Positions 19,125-26,048 of a stretch of DNA of 64,000 nt are shown piece after piece (the first letter of the stretch is position 1; every line of letters starts with the position of its first letter). A program made the translations under genes and the position numbers. The stretch spans positions 1,054,001-1,118,000 of the forward strand of contig NZ_CP039432.1 in assembly GCF_005484805.1 (NCBI RefSeq). The letters run 5' to 3'. The DNA is from Rhodococcus sp. SGAir0479. GTDB taxonomy: Bacteria; Actinomycetota; Actinomycetes; Mycobacteriales; Mycobacteriaceae. A model generated the notes under the pieces. That model had not been told where the DNA came from and did no database searches. It was given only the letters and a program-made list of their open reading frames with translations.

Positions 19125-19961
19125 GTGCTCAAGCTCCTCGGAGCGCGGCAACTGGGTGGTCGGGACACCGCCCAGGTTCTGCGCGTGCTCGAGTCCGATC
19201 CGGTCGCGGCCTGCATGGTCGCGGCGCGCGTCCAGCAGTCCGGTCTGGACCCGCGGGCGCTGCAGGGCGAGATGTGGAGCCGGGGCGGGCCGACGGAGTC
19301 GCTGTGCTTCGCCGGCGCCAACCTCATTCCGCTGCTGGGCGACGTCGACGACCTGCGCTCGTTCGCCGACCGTGCCAGCCGGTTCCCCCGGATGTGCTCG
19401 TCGCTCGTCGGGCGCGCGGAACTCACGATGCCGCTGTGGGAGATGCTCGAGACGGAGTGGGGCACTCCGCGCGAGGTCCGCTCGGAGCAACCGTTGCTGG
19501 TGCTGCGCGGCGATGCGGCGGTCCGCCCCGATCCGCGGGTGCGGCAGGTGCGGATGGACGAGCTCGACGCGTACCTGCCGGCGGCGGTGGCGATGTTCAT
19601 CGAGGAGGTCGGCATCGACCCGCGCGCCAACGACGGTGGCCGCAGTTACCGGCGCCGCGTGGCGAACCTGATCGCGGCCGGCCGGGCCTGGGCGCGCTTC
19701 GAGGGTGGGGAAGTGGTCTACAAGGCCGAGGTGGGCTCGATGTCGGCGACGGTGGGGCAGATCCAGGGCGTGTGGGTCGATCCCGCGCGGCGCGGTGAGG
19801 GTCTCGGCAGCGGTGGTACCGCGGCCGTGGCGGCCGCCGTGAGCGCACTCGGCCGGACGCCCAGTCTGTACGTCAACAGTTTCAACGAGCGCGCGCGGCG
19901 TGCGTACGACCGTGTGGGCTTCACCCAGGTCGCCACCTTCGCGACCGTGCTGCTCGACTGA
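19125..19961 (+). CDS. GNAT-family acetyltransferase (Rv2867c-like, DUF4081)
   Basis: 278 residues from the GTG at 19125, chosen because AAGGGGG (19111-19117) is 7 bases upstream; a TTG at 19104 lies in front of that site. The first ~130 residues form the DUF4081-type N-terminal domain found in mycobacterial homologues; the C-terminal half has the acetyl-CoA pocket IQGVWVDPARRGEGLGSGG and YVNSFNERARRAYDRVGF. The place after ispG agrees with Rv2867c. Substrate unknown. It converges on the prepilin peptidase with 5 bases between stops, marking the border between core genome and pilus locus. Confidence 0.88.
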   Translation: MLKLLGARQLGGRDTAQVLRVLESDPVAACMVAARVQQSGLDPRALQGEMWSRGGPTESLCFAGANLIPLLGDVDDLRSFADRASRFPRMCSSLVGRAELTMPLWEMLETEWGTPREVRSEQPLLVLRGDAAVRPDPRVRQVRMDELDAYLPAAVAMFIEEVGIDPRANDGGRSYRRRVANLIAAGRAWARFEGGEVVYKAEVGSMSATVGQIQGVWVDPARRGEGLGSGGTAAVAAAVSALGRTPSLYVNSFNERARRAYDRVGFTQVATFATVLLD

Positions 19962-19966
19962 CGCGG

Positions 19967-20737
19967 TCAGGCCGCGCCCGACCACTGCAGGTACGCGTCC
20001 ACGAGGGCATCCGCCCCCAGGACCGCGGCGAACGCGGCACCGATCATGTACGGCCCGAACGGAATCGTGGTCCCGAGCCGCCCGCGGCGAGTGAGCAGAA
20101 GCGCCACCCCCGCCACCGCGGCGAGCACGAACGCCTGCAGCGCGCCGACCACGAGGACCCCGTAGGAGAGATAGGCGAGCAGCGCGCCGATCACGCCCGC
20201 CAACTTCACGTCGCCGAACCCCATCCCGGCGGGATGGATCAGCGCCAGCACGAGGTAGAAGACGAACAGCACTGCCGCACCCACCGCCGCCCGCCCCAGC
20301 GCGGGCCACTCGCCCGTAATCGCGGAAGCTACTGTGAGACAAGCGAAGACGATCGGATACGACGGTACGACCAGGACGTTCGGCAGCCGCTTGCACTCGA
20401 CGTCGATGACCGTCAAGGCGGATCCGACTGCGGCGAACCACAGGTATGCCGGTGCCGCCGCAAGCAGTTCGAGATCCGCGAGGCGAGCCACGACGGCCAG
20501 GGACAGCACTGCGGCCGTGAGGCCGACCAGCAGGCGGGAGCCGGTGCTGCGCCGGGCACGCTCGAGCGGCAGCGGTGTCGGTGGGGTGGGGGAGTTGCCG
20601 GAAGACGCTTGCGGGCCGGCGGATTCGTCGGGACCCGGTGGCGCGCTCTCGCGACCGACACGCTCGAGTGCGACGTTTGCGGCGATGCCTGCGAGCAGTC
20701 CGACGGCCGCGTTCGCGACCCACATCGTGGGGTTCAT
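19967..20737 (-). CDS. tadV: A24 prepilin peptidase of the Tad pilus system
   Basis: 256 residues, strongly hydrophobic with seven or eight membrane segments. Both catalytic aspartates are visible: D112 in TVIDVECKRLPN and D176 in GMGFGDVKLAG (the GxGD motif). It lacks the N-terminal CxxC methylase region of type IVa enzymes, as expected of Tad-type TadV/CpaA. It would cut the leader from the Flp pilin and the TadE/TadG pseudopilins at the inner membrane. It is divergent from the pilin gene across a 314-base control region. R. equi has an equivalent rplA gene in its rpl cluster as I recall. Confidence 0.9.
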   Translation of the reverse strand: MNPTMWVANAAVGLLAGIAANVALERVGRESAPPGPDESAGPQASSGNSPTPPTPLPLERARRSTGSRLLVGLTAAVLSLAVVARLADLELLAAAPAYLWFAAVGSALTVIDVECKRLPNVLVVPSYPIVFACLTVASAITGEWPALGRAAVGAAVLFVFYLVLALIHPAGMGFGDVKLAGVIGALLAYLSYGVLVVGALQAFVLAAVAGVALLLTRRGRLGTTIPFGPYMIGAAFAAVLGADALVDAYLQWSGAA

Positions 20738-20909
20738 CTTGGGTGCCTCTTTGCTGACAGTTTGTTCTCTCTCCGGTCGGTGCGGTCCAGTGAATCGACT
20801 GGTCGATTGGCTGATCTGTTCAGGTTCTGAAAGAAATGTGATTGGCGCGCAACAGATCTCGCATCAAAGCTGTTGAAGCTTAGACCAGTTCGGCGTGTTA
20901 CGCCAGAGC

Positions 20910-20928
20910 CGTTTTCGTGATGAAAACG
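20910..20928. promoter_or_regulatory. Inverted repeat in pilus control region
   Basis: CGTTTTC (20910-20916) and GAAAACG (20922-20928) flank GTGAT. The repeat lies in the gap 20738-21051 between the prepilin peptidase and pilin genes. It could be a regulator site. The gap is visibly more AT-rich than the genes on either side. A TTGAAG at 20873-20878 is a possible -35 element. Confidence 0.45.
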
Positions 20929-20945
20929 TTATCTGGAAGGCCGTC

Positions 20946-20970
20946 CAGTAGGGATGAATGGGACCTACTG
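20946..20970. promoter_or_regulatory. Second inverted repeat in pilus control region
   Basis: CAGTAGG (20946-20952) and CCTACTG (20964-20970) are perfect inverted copies separated by 11 bases, a one-helical-turn arrangement suited to a dimeric regulator. It lies 82 bases upstream of the pilin start. No family-specific consensus is recognised. Confidence 0.5.
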
Positions 20971-21051
20971 TTGCCGATCAGGTTACCCATTCGGGTGAGC
21001 CACTTCACAGTTCGACAGAGATCTTCTCCCCTACCAAATCAGGAGCTCTCC

Positions 21052-21273
21052 ATGAACCTCTTCTTTGCCAACCTGTACCTCATGGGCTTGGACGCCAAGG
21101 ATCGTCTGACCCGAGAAGACCGCGGCGCCACGGCCGTCGAGTACGGCCTGATGGTCGGATTGATCGCGGTGGTGATCATCGGAACAGTCCTTGCGTTGGG
21201 AGGCACCCTTAACGACATGTTCGGAGGTGTTGAGGACGCACTGCCGGCTGGCGCGGGTGGTGGCGCCCAATAG
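21052..21273 (+). CDS. flp: Flp-family type IVb major pilin
   Basis: 73 residues from the ATG at 21052, with AGGAG at 21041-21045. A 25-residue leader ends in EDRG; the predicted TadV cut is after G25, giving ATAVEYGLMVGLIAVVIIG with the conserved Glu at +5 and Tyr at +6 (E30, Y31) of Flp pilins. The mature protein is ~48 residues with one hydrophobic helix and a Gly-rich end (PAGAGGGAQ). It would polymerise into the thin adhesive Tad fibre. A stem-loop follows the gene. The leader is longer than the 15-20 residues common in Flp pilins. Confidence 0.92.
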   Translation: MNLFFANLYLMGLDAKDRLTREDRGATAVEYGLMVGLIAVVIIGTVLALGGTLNDMFGGVEDALPAGAGGGAQ

Positions 21274-21291
21274 CGCGATCCGTCCATGTCT

Positions 21292-21325
21292 GCGCAGCGG
21301 CCTCGGCTTTTTGAGGTCGCTGCGC
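21292..21325 (+). terminator. Strong hairpin after pilin gene (partial terminator or mRNA stabiliser)
   Basis: A 13-bp stem with one G-U pair: 21292-21304 pairs with 21313-21325, with the loop GGCTTTTT. It sits 18 bases after the pilin stop and 39 bases before tadE. No T-tract follows the stem. The position suggests it limits read-through or protects the pilin message, giving more pilin than assembly proteins. Confidence 0.6.
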
Positions 21326-21364
21326 GGCCATCTCTGTGCCGTCCGTCGATCTGCTAGGACTCCC

Positions 21365-21766
21365 ATGCGCCGATTCCGTTCGGATTCCGGTGCCGCCGCC
21401 GTCGAGTTCGCCCTGGTGGTGCCGGTTCTGCTCCTGCTCGTGCTCGGGATCATCGAGTTCGGGCGGGCCTACAACATCCAGAACTCGCTGAGTGCCGCTG
21501 CGCGCGAGGGTGTTCGGGTGATGGCGATCAGTGAGAACGTTGCCGCCGCGAAGACCGCCACCAAGCAGGCCGGAGCGTTCAACCCGGCGATCGTGGACTC
21601 GCAGATCTGCATCAGCACCGGCACTGCGGGCACGTGCTCGGCAACGACGTGTCCGGCCGGCGCCGCCGTCACTGTGACGATCCGGTACCCGGTCGACTAC
21701 CTCACCGGGCTCTTCCCGGGAAACCTCACGCTGACCGGCAAGGGGGTCATGCGATGCGGTGGATGA
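21365..21766 (+). CDS. tadE: TadE-like minor pilin
   Basis: 133 residues from the ATG at 21365. After a short basic leader MRRFRSDSG the sequence AAAVEFALVVPVLLLLVLGI has the pseudopilin cut after G9 and Glu at +5. EFGRAYNIQNSLSAAAREGVR is the TadE consensus. The C-terminal part has three to four cysteines (QICISTGTAGTCSATTCPAG) that could form disulfides outside the membrane. It would be processed by TadV and sit in the pilus base or tip. The stop overlaps the start region of tadG. Confidence 0.88.
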   Translation: MRRFRSDSGAAAVEFALVVPVLLLLVLGIIEFGRAYNIQNSLSAAAREGVRVMAISENVAAAKTATKQAGAFNPAIVDSQICISTGTAGTCSATTCPAGAAVTVTIRYPVDYLTGLFPGNLTLTGKGVMRCGG

Positions 21767-22710
21767 GCGGCAGCCGTGACGGAGAAGCGGGCGCGGTTGC
21801 GGTCGTCGTCGCCATCCTCATGGTGGCGCTGCTCGGGTTCGCAGCGATCTCCGTCGACGTCGGCGCGAACTTTGTCGAGAAGCGTCAGCTCCAGAACGGC
21901 GCCGATGCGGCGGCACTGGCGATAGCCCAGGAAACGTTGTGCAAGAACACCACTAACGGCACGGGTGCGGCGGACGCCTGGGCCAAGGCGAATGTGAACG
22001 ACGGTGGCGCTCGCGGGTCCGCGGTCGTCGACGCCGGGCGCCGCAGGGTGACCGCGACCGCCACCGCGCTCGACAGTGACGGTGAACTCGGTCGTCGCAA
22101 CCTCTTCGCGCCGGTGCTCGGACACGATCGGACGCAGATCGCCGCGACGGCCACGGCGGGATGCGGTTACCCGCTGGCGGGCACCGCGACCCTGCCGCTC
22201 ACGTTCCACAGGTGCCACTTCACCACCCCGGGCGTGAAGATCCTCGTCGCGTACAACACCACGGCGCCGCGGTGCAACGGCGTCAGCGGCAACGTCGTTC
22301 CCGGCAACTTCGGGTGGCTTCGCGGCGCCGACGGTGGTTGTGCCGCGATCATCAGCACGTCGGTGTACGCGACCCCCGGCGACAACGGCAACAACATCCC
22401 GTCGGCGTGCAAATCCGAGATCGAGAAGCTACGGGGCGCCGTCGCTCTGCTGCCCATCTACGACGTCGCCGGCGGCGGGGGCGGTGGTGGCTGGTTCCAC
22501 GTCGTCGGCTTCGCGGCCTTCAAGATCGAGGGTTACCGCTTCAGCGGCAATCCGGAATACAACTGGCGGAACAATATTCACGGCGCGCTCTCCTGCACCG
22601 GCAACTGCCGCGGGGTGATCGGGAGGTTCGTCGAGACCGTGAGCCTCGAGACCGACATGGAGATGGGCGGAGAGGATTTCGGAGTCACGATCGTCAATCT
22701 GCTCGGCTAG
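21754..22710 (+). CDS. tadG: TadG-like pilus assembly protein
   Basis: 318 residues from the ATG at 21754 (AAGGGGG at 21740-21746); an ATG at 21763 forming an ATGA overlap is the alternative. The N-terminal membrane segment GAVAVVVAILMVALLGFAAI and KRQLQNGADAAALAIAQE are the TadG/TadE_2 signature. The remaining ~250 residues form an external domain with several Cys and a Gly-rich stretch (AGGGGGGGWFH). Many TadG proteins carry a von Willebrand A domain after the membrane segment, but I find no MIDAS motif here; that domain is on TadB instead. It is co-transcribed with tadE. Confidence 0.8.
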   Translation: MRWMSGSRDGEAGAVAVVVAILMVALLGFAAISVDVGANFVEKRQLQNGADAAALAIAQETLCKNTTNGTGAADAWAKANVNDGGARGSAVVDAGRRRVTATATALDSDGELGRRNLFAPVLGHDRTQIAATATAGCGYPLAGTATLPLTFHRCHFTTPGVKILVAYNTTAPRCNGVSGNVVPGNFGWLRGADGGCAAIISTSVYATPGDNGNNIPSACKSEIEKLRGAVALLPIYDVAGGGGGGGWFHVVGFAAFKIEGYRFSGNPEYNWRNNIHGALSCTGNCRGVIGRFVETVSLETDMEMGGEDFGVTIVNLLG

Positions 22711-22720
22711 GAGTGCATCT

Positions 22721-23458
22721 GTGAGAAGTCGCATCGTTGCGGCCGTTCTGGCCGTAGTTCTCGCCGTGGGCGGGACGCTCGCCCTCGTCGCGTACGTGCG
22801 CGGCGCGGACGCCCGGGCGCTGGCGGGCACGCGCACCGTCGACGTCCTCGTCGCGACGCAGACGATTCCTCCGGGCACCCCGGCGAAGGCCCTGGTCGGG
22901 ATGGTCGCCGTCAAGCAACTCCCGCAACTCGCCGCGCTGCCCGACCGGGTGACGACTCTCGATCAGCTGTCCGGCCAGGTCGCGCTCGTCGACATCCTGC
23001 CGGGAGAACAGCTGGTTCCGGCCCGGTTCGCGGACCCCGCGACGGCCCGCGAGCAGGGGCAGGGCGCCATCCCGGAGGGTATGCAGGAAGTGACGATCCA
23101 ACTCGAACCCCGACGTGCACTCGGCGGTGATGTCGCCCCGGGCGACACCGTCGGTGTCTTCATGTCCTTCACCCCGCCGGTGAAGGACTACGAGACCCAC
23201 CTGAAGTTCCAGAAGGTTCGGGTCACTCGCGTACAGGGCGCCGTCGCCCCGGCGGCCGAGCGTGCCGAGGGCGCAGAGGCTTCCACGCCCGGACCGGCGC
23301 CGACCGAGGCGTTTCTGGTGTCGTTGGCGGTCGACGTCCCGATGGCGGAACGAATCGTCTACGCCGCCGAACACGGCACGATCTGGCTGTCCAAGGAGCC
23401 GCTCGGCGCGAACGAAGCCGGCTCGTCCGTCGTCAACTCGGGGAGTGTGTACAAATGA
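22721..23458 (+). CDS. cpaB: CpaB/RcpC-like pilus assembly protein with SAF domain
   Basis: 245 residues from a GTG at 22721, ten bases after the tadG stop, with GGAG at 22710-22713. One N-terminal membrane segment (about 5-25) leads into the SAF domain (RTVDVLVATQTIPPGTPAKA, about 38-57), then VALVDILPGEQLVPARF and the RcpC-like region APGDTVGVFMSF. CpaB/RcpC proteins in Gram-negatives work with the secretin; here there is no outer-membrane secretin, so a periplasm-like or cell-wall role is inferred. Its stop overlaps the tadZ start as ATGA. Confidence 0.85.
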   Translation: MRSRIVAAVLAVVLAVGGTLALVAYVRGADARALAGTRTVDVLVATQTIPPGTPAKALVGMVAVKQLPQLAALPDRVTTLDQLSGQVALVDILPGEQLVPARFADPATAREQGQGAIPEGMQEVTIQLEPRRALGGDVAPGDTVGVFMSFTPPVKDYETHLKFQKVRVTRVQGAVAPAAERAEGAEASTPGPAPTEAFLVSLAVDVPMAERIVYAAEHGTIWLSKEPLGANEAGSSVVNSGSVYK

Positions 23459-24663
23459 CCCGCACAGTGCTGCTGACCGCGCGCGACGACTTCGCCCGTC
23501 GGGTCCATCACGCGTCGGACGGCAACCTGCTGGTGCTACCGCCGAGTCCGGTGCCGGCGGGCCCCGCCCAACTCGTCGCGTCGGGCGTGACCGAACAACC
23601 GGCGGTGCTGGTGCTGGGCCCCGACGTCCCGGTGGCCGAAGGGCTTTCGCTCGCCACCCGGCTCGACCACTCCGCGCCCGGCACGACCGTCGTCCTCGCG
23701 CGCGACGCCGGCACGGACGTGTGGCTCGCCGCGATGCGCGCCGGGGTGCGCGACGTCCTGTCGCCCGACGCCGACATCCCCGACATCCGGGTGGTGCTCG
23801 AACGCGGCGCCCACGCGGCCGCGGCCCGGCGACGGAACGCCGATGGGCCGGCGCAGCCGCGGCAGGCGCAGGCCCGGGTCATCGTCGTGGCGTCACCGAA
23901 GGGTGGGACCGGCAAGACCACGGTGGCGACCAATCTGGCGGTCGGGCTGGCGGCGTCCGCACCGCAGTCCACGGTCCTGGTCGACCTCGACGTGCAGTTC
24001 GGCGACGTGGCCAGTGCGCTGCAACTCGTGCCCGAGCACAACCTCACCGACGCGGTCGCCGGCGCTGCCAGCCGGGATTCGATCGTCCTCAAGACGGTCC
24101 TGACACCACATGCGACCGGGCTGCACGCACTGTGCGGGTCGGACTCCCCGGCCGCCGGGGACGGCGTCACCGGCGACCAGGTGACGACGCTGTTGACCCA
24201 GTTGGCGGCGGAGTTCCGGTACGTCGTGGTCGACACCGCCCCGGGTCTGCTCGAGCACACGCTCGCCGCGCTCGATCTCGCGACCGACGTGGTGCTCGTG
24301 TCGGGGATGGACGTGCCGAGTGTGCGCGGGATGCACAAGGAACTCCAGCTGCTCGCCGACCTCGACCTGAGGCAGGCGAACCGACACGTCGTGCTCAACT
24401 TCGCCGACGGCCGGGACGGCCTCTCGGTGCAGGACGTCCAGAACACGATCGGGCTGCCCGCGGACGTCGTGCTTCGCCGGTCCAGAGCGGTTGCGCTGTC
24501 GACCAATCGGGGTGTTCCGCTGCTGCAGAACCCCAGCCGTGACCGCGCGGCGAAGGAACTGTGGCGACTGGTCGGTCGGGTCGGTCGGGTCGGTCGGCCC
24601 GCGAGCCCGGCGAAGGAGAAGGGTGCGCGGCATCGTGCCCGGGAGGCGGTGGCGGTCAAGTGA
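23455..24663 (+). CDS. tadZ: TadZ/CpaE-like pilus-localising ATPase
   Basis: 402 residues. The N-terminal ~135 residues resemble a degenerate receiver domain, followed by a MinD/ParA-type ATPase with the deviant Walker A KGGTGKTT (K149 onward), then VLVDLDVQFGDVASAL and YVVVDTAPGL. TadZ proteins mark the pole or envelope site for Tad assembly. ATGA overlap with cpaB and GTGA overlap with tadA show tight coupling. The C-terminus contains three copies of a 9-base repeat (24571-24597) coding VGR-VGR-VGR, a possible site of length variation. Confidence 0.88.
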   Translation: MTRTVLLTARDDFARRVHHASDGNLLVLPPSPVPAGPAQLVASGVTEQPAVLVLGPDVPVAEGLSLATRLDHSAPGTTVVLARDAGTDVWLAAMRAGVRDVLSPDADIPDIRVVLERGAHAAAARRRNADGPAQPRQAQARVIVVASPKGGTGKTTVATNLAVGLAASAPQSTVLVDLDVQFGDVASALQLVPEHNLTDAVAGAASRDSIVLKTVLTPHATGLHALCGSDSPAAGDGVTGDQVTTLLTQLAAEFRYVVVDTAPGLLEHTLAALDLATDVVLVSGMDVPSVRGMHKELQLLADLDLRQANRHVVLNFADGRDGLSVQDVQNTIGLPADVVLRRSRAVALSTNRGVPLLQNPSRDRAAKELWRLVGRVGRVGRPASPAKEKGARHRAREAVAVK

Positions 24664-26048
24664 AGCTGTCCCAGCGTCTCGGGGCCGTCCGGGAGCCGTC
24701 CGCGCCGACGGCCGTCGTGCCCGGCAACGCCGCCAAACCGAAACCACCGCCCCCACCGGCCGATGCGCTCGCCGAACTCAAGGATCGGGCCAGCGCCGCC
24801 ATGTACACCCGCATCGGTGCGCGGCTCAACGACCCGTCGCTCAGCGAGGAACAGCTGCACACTCTCGTGCGTGAGGAACTGGCCGACATCGTCGAGCACG
24901 AGACGACGCCGCTCACCCCGGACGAACGTCGCCGGCTGCTGCGCGAGGTGGGCGACGAGGTCCTCGGGCACGGACCGCTGCAGCGTCTGCTCGACGATCC
25001 GTCGGTCACCGAGATCATGGTCAACAGCCACGACATGGTCTACGTCGAACGCGACGGCATCCTGACCCGCAGCGCGGCGCGGTTCGCGGACGAGGCACAC
25101 CTGCGCCGGGTGATCGAGCGCATCGTCTCGGCGGTGGGCCGCCGGATCGACGAGTCGTCGCCACTGGTCGACGCCCGTCTTGCGGACGGCTCCCGGGTCA
25201 ACGCGGTGATCCCGCCGCTGGCGTTCAACGGCTCCTCGCTCACCATCCGCAAGTTCTCCAAGGACCCGTTCCAGGTGCACGACCTCATCGCGTTCGGAAC
25301 GCTGTCGCCCGAGATGGCGGAGTTGCTCGACGCGTGCGTCCAGGCCCGACTCAACGTGATCGTCTCGGGCGGCACCGGTACCGGTAAGACGACGCTGCTC
25401 AACGTCCTGTCGTCGTTCATCCCGGAGGGGGAGCGGATCGTCACGATCGAGGATGCGGTGGAGTTGCAGCTGCAGCAGGACCACGTCGTCCGGCTCGAGA
25501 GCCGTCCGCCCAACATCGAGGGCAAGGGGGCGGTGACCATCCGCGATCTCGTGCGCAACTCGCTGCGGATGCGTCCGGACCGCATCGTGGTCGGGGAGTG
25601 CCGAGGTGGGGAGAGCCTCGACATGCTCCAGGCGATGAACACCGGTCACGACGGGTCGCTGTCCACCGTGCACGCGAACTCGCCCCGCGACGCGATCGCC
25701 CGGCTCGAGACGCTGGTGCTGATGGCCGGCATGGATCTGCCGCTGCGGGCGATCCGAGAGCAGATCGCGTCCGCGGTCGACGTGATCGTCCAGCTCGCGC
25801 GCATGCGCGACGGTACCCGCCGGGTCACGCACGTGACGGAGGTGCAGGGCATGGAGGGCGATATCGTCACGCTGCAGGACGCGTTCCTGTTCGACTACGG
25901 CGCCGGCGTCGACGCGCGCGGACGATTTCTCGGGAAACCGCTGCCCACCGGTGTCCGGCCGCGGTTCACCGACAAGTTCCGGGATCTCGGTATCACGCTG
26001 TCCCCGAGTGTCTTCGGGGCGGGGGACCCGTACCGGGGGCGGGCATGA
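24660..26048 (+). CDS. tadA: TadA/CpaF secretion ATPase
   Basis: 462 residues from a GTG at 24660 overlapping the tadZ stop. A Pro-rich N-terminus (KPKPPPPPAD) precedes the all-alpha N-domain and the VirB11-like ATPase: Walker A GGTGTGKTT with K243, Asp box TIEDAVELQL, Walker B-type RIVVGECRGGESLDMLQAMN and the His box GHDGSLSTVHANS. TadA is the hexameric motor that drives pilin polymerisation through TadB/TadC at the membrane. The gene ends with ATGA overlapping tadB. Confidence 0.94.
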   Translation: MKLSQRLGAVREPSAPTAVVPGNAAKPKPPPPPADALAELKDRASAAMYTRIGARLNDPSLSEEQLHTLVREELADIVEHETTPLTPDERRRLLREVGDEVLGHGPLQRLLDDPSVTEIMVNSHDMVYVERDGILTRSAARFADEAHLRRVIERIVSAVGRRIDESSPLVDARLADGSRVNAVIPPLAFNGSSLTIRKFSKDPFQVHDLIAFGTLSPEMAELLDACVQARLNVIVSGGTGTGKTTLLNVLSSFIPEGERIVTIEDAVELQLQQDHVVRLESRPPNIEGKGAVTIRDLVRNSLRMRPDRIVVGECRGGESLDMLQAMNTGHDGSLSTVHANSPRDAIARLETLVLMAGMDLPLRAIREQIASAVDVIVQLARMRDGTRRVTHVTEVQGMEGDIVTLQDAFLFDYGAGVDARGRFLGKPLPTGVRPRFTDKFRDLGITLSPSVFGAGDPYRGRA

